Below, one piece after another: positions 44,528 through 56,838 of a stretch of DNA of 64,000 nt; positions within the stretch are counted from its first letter, which is position 1; the number at the start of each line of letters is the position of its first letter. The translations under genes were made by a program, and so were the position numbers. Source of the stretch: Streptomyces catenulae. GTDB lineage: Bacteria; Actinomycetota; Actinomycetes; Streptomycetales; Streptomycetaceae. Where the stretch lies: NCBI RefSeq assembly GCF_000718015.1, contig NZ_JODY01000015.1:62001-126000 (forward strand), written 5' to 3'. Under the pieces are notes generated by a model, which worked only from the letters and a program-made list of their open reading frames with translations, was not told where the DNA came from and searched no databases.

Positions 44528-45940
44528 ATGCACGACGCACCACCCTCCTCCGGGAAACCTCCGCTCGGAGAGGGGGCCGGCGAGCGGGAACCGCTCTCCG
44601 GGGGGCTCAAGCAGCGCCATCTGACGATGCTGGGGCTGGGCGGGGTGATCGGCGCCGGGCTGTTCGTCGGCTCCGGTGCGGGTATCGCGGTGGCCGGGCC
44701 CGGCATCACGGTGTCGTATCTGATCGCCGGTGCGCTGGCGATGCTGATCATGCGGATGCTGGGCGAGATGTCGGCGGCGATGCCGGCGTCCGGGGCGTTC
44801 TCGGTGCACGCGGAGCGGGCGCTGGGCCGCTGGGCCGGGTTCAGCGTCGGCTGGCTGTACTGGTTCCTGCTGGTCGTGGTGCTCGCCGTGGAGGCGACGG
44901 GCGCGGCGCAGATCGCGCACGGCTGGGTGCCCGCGGTGCCGCAGTGGGGCTGGGTGCTCCTCTTCATGGTGGTGTTCACCGGCGCCAACCTCGCCGCGGT
45001 GAAGAACTTCGGCGAGTTCGAGTTCTGGTTCGCCACGCTGAAGGTCACCGCGATCGTGCTCTTCCTGGTGCTGAGCCTGCTGGCGATCTTCGGGGTGCTG
45101 CCGGACACCGAGCCGGTGGGGCTCGCCAATCTGACCGGTCAGGGCGGCTTCCTGCCGCGCGGCTGGTCCGGGGTGGTCTCCGGGGTGCTGGCCGTGGTGT
45201 TCGCGTTCGGCGGTCTGGAGGTCGTCACCATCGCGGCGGCGGAGTCGGACGATCCGGCGCGGGCGGTGGGCCGGGCGGTGCGCAGCGCGGTGTGGCGCAT
45301 CCTCTTCTTCTACGTCGGCTCGATGCTGGTGATCGTCACGCTGCTGCCGTGGTCGAAGCTGGTGCCGGGGAAGAGCCCGTACGTCGCGGTGCTCGACCAC
45401 ATCGGCATCCCCGCCGCCGGGCTGATCATGAACATCGTGGTGTTCGTGGCGCTGCTGTCGGCGCTGAACGCCAATCTCTACGGCGCCTCCCGGATGATCT
45501 TCTCGCTGGCGGAGCGGGGCGAGGCGCCGCGCGGGCTGCTGAAGGTGGCCGGTGGGGGCGTGCCGCGGCGGGCGGTGCTGGCGTCGGTGGCGTTCGGCTT
45601 CGTATCGGTGCTGCTCAATCTGGAGTGGCCGGATTCGGTGTTCCTCTATCTGCTGAACGCGGTCGGCGCGGTGCTGCTGTTCGTCTGGGCGCTGATCGCC
45701 GTCTCGCAGCTGCGGCTGCGGCGCCGGATCGAGCAGGAGGCGCCGGAGAAGCTGACCCTGCGGATGTGGGCCTTCCCCTATCTGACCTGGGCCGCGCTGG
45801 CGGGGATGGCCGCGGTGCTGGTGCTGATGCTCACCGATGCCACCGCCCGGCCGCAGCTGCTGTGGTCGGCGGGGGCCACCGCGCTGGTCCTGCTGGTCGC
45901 GGGCGTCCGCGAGGTGCGCGGGCGGACATCCCGGCGCTGA
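44528..45940 (+). CDS. Amino-acid permease (APC family), paralogue 2
   Basis: The 470-residue protein starts at ATG 44528 (MHDAPPSSGKPPLGEG). It has twelve predicted helices. [21 protein letters not shown] is the helix-1 substrate loop, [20 protein letters not shown] helix 5, and [16 protein letters not shown] helix 6. It differs from paralogue 1 in the linker after helix 6 (SKLVPGKSPYVAVLDHIG). It is divergent from bioY and followed 293 bp later by paralogue 3, both on the plus strand. Confidence 0.92.
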   Translation: MHDAPPSSGKPPLGEGAGEREPLSGGLKQRHLTMLGLGGVIGAGLFVGSGAGIAVAGPGITVSYLIAGALAMLIMRMLGEMSAAMPASGAFSVHAERALGRWAGFSVGWLYWFLLVVVLAVEATGAAQIAHGWVPAVPQWGWVLLFMVVFTGANLAAVKNFGEFEFWFATLKVTAIVLFLVLSLLAIFGVLPDTEPVGLANLTGQGGFLPRGWSGVVSGVLAVVFAFGGLEVVTIAAAESDDPARAVGRAVRSAVWRILFFYVGSMLVIVTLLPWSKLVPGKSPYVAVLDHIGIPAAGLIMNIVVFVALLSALNANLYGASRMIFSLAERGEAPRGLLKVAGGGVPRRAVLASVAFGFVSVLLNLEWPDSVFLYLLNAVGAVLLFVWALIAVSQLRLRRRIEQEAPEKLTLRMWAFPYLTWAALAGMAAVLVLMLTDATARPQLLWSAGATALVLLVAGVREVRGRTSRR

Positions 45941-46233
45941 GGCGGAGTTGTGCCGCCATGGGTGGCCTTGTGGTGGCATACGACGATGACCTGGACACGT
46001 ACGGTCACGATCACGTCTGAATACCGAACATTCGCTGCATGCCTGTTGCCCTGAGCGGACACCGCCACCCAGACTGAGCGCGCTTCACCGAGGACCCCTC
46101 GATTACGCGCCATGCGCAGGGCTGTGCCTTGCCGTCGCGGGCGGGGGGCCGGGGGTCGGCGGCGGAGGCGTACAGGTCGCAGCCCCGGGAGAACGCAGGT
46201 TCCGCTCGCTCTCACCACTGGGACAGGTACGAC

Positions 46234-47673
46234 ATGAATGGGATACCCCCGTCCGCGACCGCGCGTGAGCGGTCCGCGGACCAGGGAGGCGACGGCGGCA
46301 CCCCGCTGTCCAACGGCCTCAAGCAGCGCCATCTGTCGATGATCGCCCTGGGCGGGGTGATCGGCGCCGGGCTCTTCGTCGGCTCCGGTGCGGGCATCGC
46401 CGCCGCCGGACCCTCGATCGTCCTGGCCTACGCGGTCTCCGGTGCGCTGGTCATGCTGATCATGCGGATGCTGGGGGAGATGGCCGCGGCGAACCCGGCG
46501 TCCGGGTCGTTCTCGGTGCACGCCGGGCGGTCGATCGGGCCGTGGGCCGGGTTCACCGCGGGCTGGATGTTCACCGCGCTGCTCTGTGTGGCGGTGGCCG
46601 CCGAGGCGATCGGCGCCGCCGGGATCATGACGCAGTGGTTCCCGGGCACCCAGCCGTGGATGTGGGTACTGCTCTTCATGGTGATCTTCTGCGGGACCAA
46701 CCTCGCGGCGGTCAGCAACTTCGGTGAGTTCGAGTTCTGGTTCGCCGCCCTGAAGGTCGCCGCGATCGGCATCTTCCTGATCCTGGGCCTGCTGGCGATC
46801 TTCGGCGCGCTGCCGGGCACCGCCGCGCCGGGCGCCTCCCATCTCACCGGCGACGGCGGCTTCCTGCCCAAGGGCGTGGACGGGCTGATGGTCGGCCTGC
46901 TGGCGTCGGTCTTCGCGTACGGCGGTCTGGAGACGGTGACGATCGCGGCTGCCGAGTCGAAGGACCCGGTGCGCGGGGTGGCGCGGGCGGTGCGGACCGC
47001 GATGTGGCGGATCGCCCTCTTCTACGTCGGCTCGATGGCGATCATCGTCACCGTCATCCCGTGGAACGAGTCCTCGATCACCAAGAGCGGCCCGTACGTC
47101 GCGGTCCTGGACTACCTGAAGATCCCGGCGGCCGGGCAGATCATGAACGTGGTCATCCTGGTGGCGCTGCTCTCCGCGATGAACGCCAACATCTACGGCT
47201 CGTCCCGGATGGCGTTCTCGCTGACCTCGCGCGGGCACGGCCCGGCGTTCCTCGGCAAGGTCAGCGGCGGGGTGCCGCGCCGTGCGGTGGTGCTCTGCTC
47301 GGCGTTCGGTTTCCTCGCGGTGCTCTTCAGCTTCTGGTGGCCGACGACGGTCTTCCAGTGGCTGCTCAACATGGTCGGCGCCGCGGTGCTGGTGGTGTGG
47401 GGCTTCATCGCCGCCGCCCAGCTGCGGATGCGCCGTCAGCTGGAGCGGGAGGCGCCGGAGAAGCTGGTCGTGAAGATGTGGGCGTTCCCGGTCCTGACGT
47501 GGGTGGCGCTGGCCGGTATCGCGGCGGTGCTGCTGCTGATGCTGCGCGACGGCGACCAGCGGGTCCAGCTGCTGTTCACCGGCGGGTTCGCGCTGGTGCT
47601 GGCCGTGATCGGGCTGCTGCGCTCGAAGGTGGGCCGCACCCCCGTCGACGGCGAGCGGCCCGCGGCCGGCTGA
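46234..47673 (+). CDS. Amino-acid permease (APC family), paralogue 3
   Basis: The 479-residue protein starts at ATG 46234 ([16 protein letters not shown]). It is the same twelve-helix transporter type, with [21 protein letters not shown] in helix 1, [20 protein letters not shown] in helix 5 and [16 protein letters not shown] in helix 6. Helix 3 ([24 protein letters not shown]) departs from paralogues 1 and 2, which share WLYWF, suggesting different substrate preference. The upstream 293 bp contain no gene. It ends 26 bp before the abnormal G/C tract. Confidence 0.92.
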   Translation: MNGIPPSATARERSADQGGDGGTPLSNGLKQRHLSMIALGGVIGAGLFVGSGAGIAAAGPSIVLAYAVSGALVMLIMRMLGEMAAANPASGSFSVHAGRSIGPWAGFTAGWMFTALLCVAVAAEAIGAAGIMTQWFPGTQPWMWVLLFMVIFCGTNLAAVSNFGEFEFWFAALKVAAIGIFLILGLLAIFGALPGTAAPGASHLTGDGGFLPKGVDGLMVGLLASVFAYGGLETVTIAAAESKDPVRGVARAVRTAMWRIALFYVGSMAIIVTVIPWNESSITKSGPYVAVLDYLKIPAAGQIMNVVILVALLSAMNANIYGSSRMAFSLTSRGHGPAFLGKVSGGVPRRAVVLCSAFGFLAVLFSFWWPTTVFQWLLNMVGAAVLVVWGFIAAAQLRMRRQLEREAPEKLVVKMWAFPVLTWVALAGIAAVLLLMLRDGDQRVQLLFTGGFALVLAVIGLLRSKVGRTPVDGERPAAG

Positions 47674-47699
47674 CCGGACCGCACCCTCGCGTACGAGGC

Positions 47700-47788
47700 G
47701 GGGGGGGGGGCCCCCCGGGGGGGCCCCCCCCCCCCCGCTTTTTGGGCCCGCGGGCCCCCCCCCCCCCGCGCGGGGTGGCCCCCCCCCG
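47700..47788. other. G/C homopolymer tract, probable assembly junction
   Basis: About 89 bp are made of runs of 6-13 G or C with almost no other base (G11, C6, G7, C13 and others). Nothing like this occurs elsewhere in the window. It replaces the promoter, start codon and first codons of sodF. It is best explained as low-quality sequence at a contig join rather than biology. A collapsed gap of unknown length may lie here. Confidence 0.8.
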
Positions 47789-48349
47789 CACCACGACAAG
47801 CACCACGCGGCCTATGTGAAGGGTGCGAACGACACCCTGGAGCAGCTTGCCGAGGCCCGCGACAAGGGCCAGTGGGGCGGCATCAACGGGCTGGAGAAGA
47901 ACCTCGCGTTCCACCTCTCCGGGCACATCCTGCACAGCATCTACTGGCACAACATGAGCGGTGACGGCGGCGGCGAGCCCGACGCCAAGGACGGTGTGGG
48001 CGAGCTGGCCGACGCCATCGCCGAGAGCTTCGGTTCGTACGCCGGTTTCAAGGCCCAGCTGACGAAGGCCGCCGCCACCACGCAGGGCTCCGGCTGGGGC
48101 GTGCTCGCCTACGAGGCGGTCAGCGGCCGGCTGATCGTCGAGCAGATCTACGACCACCAGGGCAACGTCGGCCAGGGCTCGGTCCCGATCCTGGTCTTCG
48201 ACGCCTGGGAGCACGCCTTCTACCTCCAGTACAAGAACCAGAAGGTCGACTTCATCGAGGCGATGTGGCAGGTCGTCAACTGGCAGGACGTGGCCAAGCG
48301 CTACGCCGCCGCCAAGGAGCGCGCGAACACGCTGCTGCTGGCGCCGTGA
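47789..48349 (+). CDS. sodF: Iron superoxide dismutase, 5' end missing
   Basis: Converts superoxide to hydrogen peroxide. The 186 visible residues begin at [20 protein letters not shown], immediately after the homopolymer tract. Complete Streptomyces SodF is about 213 residues and has roughly 27 more before this point. The first retained residue corresponds to the first metal-ligand His. The other ligands are present: [10 protein letters not shown] (second His) and [10 protein letters not shown] (Asp and His). The C-terminus is intact. The gene is probably whole in the organism and damaged only in this assembly. Confidence 0.9.
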   Translation, partial: HHDKHHAAYVKGANDTLEQLAEARDKGQWGGINGLEKNLAFHLSGHILHSIYWHNMSGDGGGEPDAKDGVGELADAIAESFGSYAGFKAQLTKAAATTQGSGWGVLAYEAVSGRLIVEQIYDHQGNVGQGSVPILVFDAWEHAFYLQYKNQKVDFIEAMWQVVNWQDVAKRYAAAKERANTLLLAP

Positions 48350-48411
48350 CACCCCCCGTGCGTCCTGCCTCGTGATCGTCTTCTCAACCTTCACCCGGCA
48401 GGCGGAAGAAC

Positions 48412-48450
48412 GGCAGGGCCCCGCGAGGACGTGACTCGCGGGGCCCTGCC
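48412..48450. terminator. Bidirectional terminator between sodF and the nitroreductase-like gene
   Basis: A perfect 16-bp inverted repeat (48412-48427 with 48435-48450, starting GGCAGGGCCCCG), seven-base loop, between convergent stops. Confidence 0.9.
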
Positions 48451-48466
48451 CATTGCCGGAGAAGGC

Positions 48467-49111
48467 TCAGTCGAAGACCGGACCGGCCGTGCGGGTCCGC
48501 TTGATCTCGTAGAAGCCGGGGACGGAGGCGACCATCAGGGTGCCGTCCCACAGCCGGGCGGCCTCCTCGCCCTTGGGGGCGGGCGTGACGACGGGGCCGA
48601 AGAAGGCGATCCGCCCGCCGTCCGCGCCGGGCACCGCGATGACCGGCGTGCCGACGTCCTGCCCGACCAGTTCGATGCCCTCCTTGTGGGAGGCGCGCAG
48701 CGCGGTGTCGTACGCGTCGGAGTCCGCGGCGTCGATCAGCTCGGCGGGGAGCCCGGCGTCGGCGAGGGCGGCGACGAGCGCGGCGCGGTCGCGGCCCATG
48801 CCCTCGTGGTGCATCCGGGTGCCGAGCGCGGTGTAGAGCGGGCCGAGGACGTCGCTGCCGAAGCGCTGCTCGGCGGCGGTGCAGACCCGCACCGGGGCCC
48901 AGGAGCTGCCGCCGGGCCGCATCGGCTCGGCGTACTCCGGCGGGAGGTCGTCGAGACGGTTCTCGTTGAGCACCGCGAGGCTCATGACGTGCCAGCGGAC
49001 CTCGACCGGGCGGACCTTCTCCACCTCCAGCATCCAACGGGACGTCATCCAGGCCCAGGGGCACAGCGGATCGAACCAGAAGTCGGCGGGGGTCTTCGCG
49101 GTGTCGGACAC
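48467..49111 (-). CDS. DsbA-family mycothiol-dependent nitroreductase-like protein
   Basis: The 214-residue protein starts at GTG 49111 (VSDTAKTPADFWFDPLCPW) with GAGGAG 6 nt upstream. It closely follows M. tuberculosis Rv2466c: FWFDPLCPWAWMTSRW, HVMSLAVLNENR, GTPVIAVPGADG and a final KRTRTAGPVFD. The thioredoxin-like active site is C-P-W-A; Rv2466c has C-P-W-C, so the second (resolving) Cys is absent and a monothiol mechanism with mycothiol is likely. It is convergent with sodF and divergent from pepN1; all fit oxidative-stress housekeeping. Confidence 0.9.
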   Translation of the reverse strand: MSDTAKTPADFWFDPLCPWAWMTSRWMLEVEKVRPVEVRWHVMSLAVLNENRLDDLPPEYAEPMRPGGSSWAPVRVCTAAEQRFGSDVLGPLYTALGTRMHHEGMGRDRAALVAALADAGLPAELIDAADSDAYDTALRASHKEGIELVGQDVGTPVIAVPGADGGRIAFFGPVVTPAPKGEEAARLWDGTLMVASVPGFYEIKRTRTAGPVFD

Positions 49112-49256
49112 AGGCTCTCCTCGGGTGCGGTGGGTGCCGGGGCGTACGCCGGTCGGCGCCCGCTTCAACAGAGTGCGGCCGTGCCATGATTCCCGTGTTC
49201 GACCGGTGGACCACGGAACCGGAAGAAGACCACGAAAAGGACGAAGGAGTCAGAGC

Positions 49257-51836
49257 GTGCCAGGTGAGAATCTGTCCCGGGACGAGGCCCACGAGCGCGG
49301 ACGGCTGCTGAGCGTCGACGGGTACGACGTGGCGCTGGACGTGCGGTCGGCGGTGAAGGGCGAGGACACCTTCCGCTCGCTGACCACCATCCGCTTCCGC
49401 TGCGCCGAGCCGGGCGCCACCACCTTCGCGGATCTGCTGGCGCCGTCGGTGACGTCGGTGACGCTCAACGGCACGGTCCTGGACCCGGCGGCGGTCTTCG
49501 ACGGCACCCGCATCACCCTCGCCGGTCTCGCGGCGGAGAACACCCTCACCGTCGACGCGCAGTGCGCCTACAGCCGCACCGGCGAGGGGCTGCACCGCTT
49601 CGTGGACCCCGAGGACGGCGAGGTCTACCTCTACACCCAGTACGAGCCCGCGGACGCCCGCCGGGTCTTCACCACCTTCGAACAGCCCGACCTGAAGGCG
49701 CCGTTCACCTTCGAGGTGACCGCGCCCGAGGAGTGGCTGGTGCTGAGCAACGGCGCGGAGGAGGGCGAGCCGTCCGGCGGCCACCACCGCTTCGTGACGA
49801 CGCGGCCGATCTCCACGTACATCACCGCGGTGGTCGCCGGGCCGTACCACTACGAGCGGGACAGCTACCGGCGGACGTTCGAGGACGGCACGGAGCTGAC
49901 GGTCCCGCTGGGCGCGCTCTGCCGCAAGGGGCTGGCCAAGCACTTCGACGCGGCCGACATCTTCACCGTCACCAAGCAGGGCCTGGACTTCTTCCACGAC
50001 CACTTCGACTACCCGTACCCGTTCGGCAAGTACGACCAGGCGTTCGTCCCGGAGTACAACATCGGGGCGATGGAGAACCCGGGCTGTGTGACCTTCCGCG
50101 AGGAGTTCGTCTTCCGCGGCAAGGTCACCGAGGCGGCGTACGAGCGCCGGGCCAACGTCATCCTGCACGAGATGGCGCACATGTGGTTCGGCGACCTGGT
50201 CACCATGGAGTGGTGGGACGACCTGTGGCTCAAGGAGTCGTTCGCCGACTACATGGGCGCGCTGTCGCTGGTGGAGGCGACGCGCTTCACCAACGGCTGG
50301 ATCACCTTCGCCAACAACCGCAAGTCCTGGGCCTACCGCGCCGACCAGCTGCCCTCCACCCACCCGGTCACCGCCGACATCCGTGACCTGGAGGACGCCA
50401 AGCTCAACTTCGACGGCATCACGTACGCCAAGGGCGCCTCGGTCCTCAAGCAGCTGGTGGCGTACGCGGGACGGGACGCGTTCCTGGAGGGCGCCCGCCG
50501 CTACTTCAAGCGTCACGCCTACGGCAACACCCGGCTGGGCGATCTGCTGTCGGTGCTGGAGGAGACCTCCGGCCGCGACATGGCCGCCTGGTCGCGCGCC
50601 TGGCTCCAGACCGCCGGGGTCAACGCGCTGACCCCGCAGGTCACCTATGACGCCCAGGACCGCATCACCGAACTCGCCGTCCTCCAGGAAGCCGCCGCCT
50701 CCCACCCGGAGCTGCGGCCGCACCGGGTGGCGGTCGGTCTCTACCGGCGCTCGGACGCGGACGGCGCGCTGGTGCGCTACGCCCGCGCCGAGGTCGACGT
50801 CGCAGGTCCCCACACCGTCGTCACGGAGCTGACCGGCGCCGAGCGGCCCGAGCTGATCCTCGTCAACGACGACGACCTGACGTACTGCAAGACCCGCTTC
50901 GACGAGGGCTCGCTCGCCACCCTCCGCGCCCACCTCGGCGACCTCACCGATCCTCTGGCCCGTGCGCAGTGCTGGTCGGCGGTGTGGGGGCTGACCCGTG
51001 ACGGGCTGATGCCGGCCCGCGACCACCTCGACCTGGTGCTGCGGTTCGCCGGGCGGGAGAGCGACATCGGCGTGCTCCAGACGCTGCAGGGGCAGGCGCA
51101 GGGGGCGCTCCGGTCGTACACGGCGCCGGAGTACCAGGAGGCGGCGGCGCGGGCGCTGGCCGAGGGCGCGCTGCACGAGCTGCGGCTCGCGGCGCCCGGC
51201 AGCGACCACCAGCTGGCCTGGGCCCGGCACTTCGCCGCGGTCGCCACCCAGCCGTCCGACCTCCAGCTGCTGCGCGGTCTGCTGGACGGCACCGCGCGGA
51301 TCGACGGTCTGGAGGTCGACCAGGAGCTGCGCTGGGCGTTCCTGGCGTCGCTGGCGTCGGAGGGCGCGGCGGACGCCGCCGCCGTCGACGCCGAGCTGTC
51401 CCGCGACGACACCGCGTCCGGCAGGCGCCACCAGATCCGCTGCCTGGCCGCCCGGCCGGACGCCGCGGTCAAGGCGCGGGCGTGGGCCGACGTGGTGGAG
51501 TCCGACACCCTGTCCAACGCGCTGGTGGAGGCCACCATCAGCGGCTTCGCCCGGCCCGGCCAGGGCGAGCTGCTGGCGCCGTACGGCGAGCGGTACTTCG
51601 CGGCGCTGGAGCGGATCTGGCGGGAGCGGTCGATCGAGATCGGGATGGCCGTGGTCCGCGGGCTCTTCCCGTTCTGGCAGATCGAGCAGGCCACGCTGGA
51701 CGCCACCGACGCCTGGCTGACCGAGCACCCGGACGCCGCGCCCGCGCTGCGCCGTCTGGTGTCGGAGCAGCGCGACGACCTGGCGCGCGCGCTGCGGGCC
51801 CGGGCCTGCGACGCGGCGGCGGGCCCGCGGGACTGA
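49257..51836 (+). CDS. pepN: Aminopeptidase N, paralogue 1
   Basis: M1 zinc metallopeptidase that removes N-terminal residues from peptides. It is 859 residues from GTG 49257 (VPGENLSRDEAHERGR) with AAGGAG 7-8 nt upstream. The substrate-binding GAMEN motif is near residue 270 (IGAMENPGC). The zinc motif HEMAH is near 304, with the third ligand Glu in WLKESF 19 residues later. The C-terminal ERAP1-like helical domain is complete. There is no signal peptide, so it is cytoplasmic. A second, equally intact paralogue lies at 57522-60092 and shares the same opening (VPG-NL-RDEA). Confidence 0.96.
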   Translation: MPGENLSRDEAHERGRLLSVDGYDVALDVRSAVKGEDTFRSLTTIRFRCAEPGATTFADLLAPSVTSVTLNGTVLDPAAVFDGTRITLAGLAAENTLTVDAQCAYSRTGEGLHRFVDPEDGEVYLYTQYEPADARRVFTTFEQPDLKAPFTFEVTAPEEWLVLSNGAEEGEPSGGHHRFVTTRPISTYITAVVAGPYHYERDSYRRTFEDGTELTVPLGALCRKGLAKHFDAADIFTVTKQGLDFFHDHFDYPYPFGKYDQAFVPEYNIGAMENPGCVTFREEFVFRGKVTEAAYERRANVILHEMAHMWFGDLVTMEWWDDLWLKESFADYMGALSLVEATRFTNGWITFANNRKSWAYRADQLPSTHPVTADIRDLEDAKLNFDGITYAKGASVLKQLVAYAGRDAFLEGARRYFKRHAYGNTRLGDLLSVLEETSGRDMAAWSRAWLQTAGVNALTPQVTYDAQDRITELAVLQEAAASHPELRPHRVAVGLYRRSDADGALVRYARAEVDVAGPHTVVTELTGAERPELILVNDDDLTYCKTRFDEGSLATLRAHLGDLTDPLARAQCWSAVWGLTRDGLMPARDHLDLVLRFAGRESDIGVLQTLQGQAQGALRSYTAPEYQEAAARALAEGALHELRLAAPGSDHQLAWARHFAAVATQPSDLQLLRGLLDGTARIDGLEVDQELRWAFLASLASEGAADAAAVDAELSRDDTASGRRHQIRCLAARPDAAVKARAWADVVESDTLSNALVEATISGFARPGQGELLAPYGERYFAALERIWRERSIEIGMAVVRGLFPFWQIEQATLDATDAWLTEHPDAAPALRRLVSEQRDDLARALRARACDAAAGPRD

Positions 51837-51859
51837 CGGACACCGGGGCCGGCCGGTCC

Positions 51860-51910
51860 GGGGCGGTGGGCCGACCGGCCCGCGGGCGCCCGGCCGGTCG
51901 GCCCCGCCCC
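51860..51910 (+). terminator. Terminator of pepN paralogue 1
   Basis: A long GC-rich inverted repeat: GGGGCGG-T-GGGCCGACCGGCC pairs with GGCCGGTCGGCC-CCGCCCC (51892-51910), 23 nt past the stop. Confidence 0.75.
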
Positions 51911-52004
51911 GAACACCCGTGCAGCTGAACGGAGTTGTCCGCTTCCTGCCACAGGTGTGTAACAACCGTGAGCGGGCACCCCGCGCGCGGGAAAAGTGCC
52001 GGGC

Positions 52005-53015
52005 ATGACCCAGGACACCCCGCTCTCCCCGCTCCCCCGCACCGACGGCCGCAGCCCGCTGGTCACCGCGCACCGGTTGCGCGAGCGGGGCGTCACGGCC
52101 GCCGAGACCGCCGGGCGCTGCCGCCCCGGCGGCCCCTGGCGCGAGGTGCTGCCCGGTGTGTACCTGCTGCACCCGGGGCCGCCGTCCACCGAGGAGCGGC
52201 TGCGGGCCGCCGTGCTGTACGCGGCCGAGCGCGGCCCGTCGGTCCCGTACCAGGGCGGTGGGGTGCGGCCGGGGGCGCGGGCGATGCTGACCGGTCCGGC
52301 GGCGCTGGCGCTGCACGGCGTCGCCGCCGCTCCCCCGCTGCCCTCGCTCAACCGGCTGCACGTCCTGGTGGGCCGCGGGCGGCGGCTGCGCTCGGCGGGG
52401 TTCGCCCGCGTCGTGCGCTCCGCGGAGCTGCCCGGGCCCGAGGAGGTCGACGGGCTGCCGGTCGCCCCGGTGGCGCGGGCGCTCGCCGACACGGTGGCGA
52501 CGCTGACGGACGCGGCGGCGGTACGGCATCTGGTGACGGAGGCGGTCCGCGACGGGCACGCCGAGGCCGCCGCGGTCGTCGGCGAGCTGCGCCGGGCCCG
52601 GCTGGCGGCGCGCCCGCACGTGGTGGACACGGTGGCGCTGCTGCTGGCCGGGGACCGCGGCCACGCCGAGGACCGGCTCTACGCGCTGGTGCGCCACCAC
52701 GGACTGCCGGACCCGCTGTGGAACGTCGGTCTGCGGCTGCCGGACGGCCCGCACCTGGGCGGGGTGGACGCGTACTGGCCCGCCGAGGCGGTGGCGGTGG
52801 AGATCGACACGGCGGCGCCCGACGGGGACGGCACGCTGCCCGGCGCGGCCTGGATCCGTAAGCGCGAGCAGGTGGAGCGGCTGGGCATCACGGTGATCCG
52901 CTGCACCCCGGACGGGCTGCGCCGGGCCCCCGCCGAGCAGGCGGTGGTGGTGCGGACGGCCCTGATGGCGGCGGCGGACCGGGAACCGGCGGCGGTGGTG
53001 ATCGCGCCGCGGTAG
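52005..53015 (+). CDS. Orphan protein with DUF559/Vsr-like nuclease fold
   Basis: The 336-residue protein starts at ATG 52005 (MTQDTPLSPLPRTDG); GTG 51996 is an alternative. The N-terminal half has a winged-helix-like AbiEi-type appearance (LVTAHRLRERGVTAAETAGR, REVLPGVYLLHPG, ALHGVAAAPPLPS). The C-terminal 100 residues match the restriction-fold pattern of DUF559 proteins: GHAEDRLYALVRHHGLP, GGVDAYWPAEAVAVEID and REQVERLGITVIRCTPD, with acidic residues (GVD...VEID) placed as in PD-(D/E)XK nucleases. A toxin/antitoxin or defence role has been suggested for related actinobacterial proteins, but no partner gene is adjacent. Confidence 0.6.
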   Translation: MTQDTPLSPLPRTDGRSPLVTAHRLRERGVTAAETAGRCRPGGPWREVLPGVYLLHPGPPSTEERLRAAVLYAAERGPSVPYQGGGVRPGARAMLTGPAALALHGVAAAPPLPSLNRLHVLVGRGRRLRSAGFARVVRSAELPGPEEVDGLPVAPVARALADTVATLTDAAAVRHLVTEAVRDGHAEAAAVVGELRRARLAARPHVVDTVALLLAGDRGHAEDRLYALVRHHGLPDPLWNVGLRLPDGPHLGGVDAYWPAEAVAVEIDTAAPDGDGTLPGAAWIRKREQVERLGITVIRCTPDGLRRAPAEQAVVVRTALMAAADREPAAVVIAPR

Positions 53016-53086
53016 CGCACCGGCGGGGGCGGGCCGCCCGGACGGGCCCGGGGTGCCGCCGGTACCGGCCCGGGGTGCCGCGGCGC

Positions 53087-53635
53087 TCAGGCGCGGATCC
53101 GGTAGCAGACCACCGCACGCCGCGGGCCCTCCGGGGCGGTGGGGTCCTCGTGGTCGTCGGCCGGGTCGTGGACCATGCCGAGGCGTTCCATGACGGCGCG
53201 GGAGCGGGTGTTGGTCGCGGTGGTCAGCGCCAGGATCTCGGACAGGCCGAGCGTGGTGAAGCCGAAGTCGAGGCAGGCGCGGCCGGCCTCGGTGGCATAG
53301 CCGTGGCCCCAGGCGTGGCGGGCCAGCCGCCAGCCGACCTCCACGCCGTGGCACGGCAGGCTCCCCTCCTCGACGCGGTCGAACCCGGCGAATCCCAGGA
53401 ACGCGCCGCTCGCCCGCTCCGCCACCGCCCACCAGCCGTAGCCGCGCTCGGCGAACTCGGCGCGGAAGCGGGCGACGGAAGCGTCGCTCTGTGCGCGGGT
53501 GAGCGGGGCGCCGAGGTGGCGGCGGACCTCCGGGTCGGCGTTCATCGCGGCCCAGGGCGCGAGATCGCTCTCCTGCCACTCGCGCAGCAGCAGACGGGCG
53601 GTGTGCAGACGGGGGACGGACCGGGTGGCAGCCAT
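53087..53635 (-). CDS. RimJ/RimL-type GNAT acetyltransferase
   Basis: The 182-residue protein starts at ATG 53635 (MAATRSVPRLHTARLLLREW); TTG 53647 is possible. The family opening LHTARLLLREWQESDLAPW, the central EVGWRLARHAWGHGYATEAGR (acetyl-CoA site) and NTRSRAVMERLGM are all present. Members acetylate ribosomal proteins, antibiotics or small amines. It is convergent with the nuclease-fold gene and downstream of the phosphoesterase. Confidence 0.9.
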   Translation of the reverse strand: MAATRSVPRLHTARLLLREWQESDLAPWAAMNADPEVRRHLGAPLTRAQSDASVARFRAEFAERGYGWWAVAERASGAFLGFAGFDRVEEGSLPCHGVEVGWRLARHAWGHGYATEAGRACLDFGFTTLGLSEILALTTATNTRSRAVMERLGMVHDPADDHEDPTAPEGPRRAVVCYRIRA

Positions 53636-53706
53636 CCGGTCAGCCAACGGCGGCGCGGGCCGGGTGTCCAGCGAATTTCGGTGCCGGGCGCGCCCGGCGC
53701 CGCCGG

Positions 53707-56786
<3,080 letters not shown>

Positions 56787-56803
56787 GCCCGCCCCCGATT
56801 TCC

Positions 56804-56838
56804 GCGAGGCGCCCGCCGGTCCCCGGCGGGCGCCTCGC
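56804..56838. terminator. Bidirectional terminator between asd and the Uma2 gene
   Basis: A perfect 16-bp inverted repeat (56804-56819 with 56823-56838, starting GCGAGGCGCCCG), 17 nt past the asd stop and abutting the end of the convergent gene. Confidence 0.88.

Noticed and set aside
47700..47788. The G/C tract as a genuine repeat, quadruplex element or recombination site
   Set aside because: It coincides with loss of the conserved sodF start and is unlike anything else in the window, so an assembly artefact is more likely.
48384..53579. A 1731-codon open frame on the minus strand
   Set aside because: It runs antisense to pepN paralogue 1 and the nuclease-fold gene and mixes frames of known genes; no ribosome-binding site or domain.
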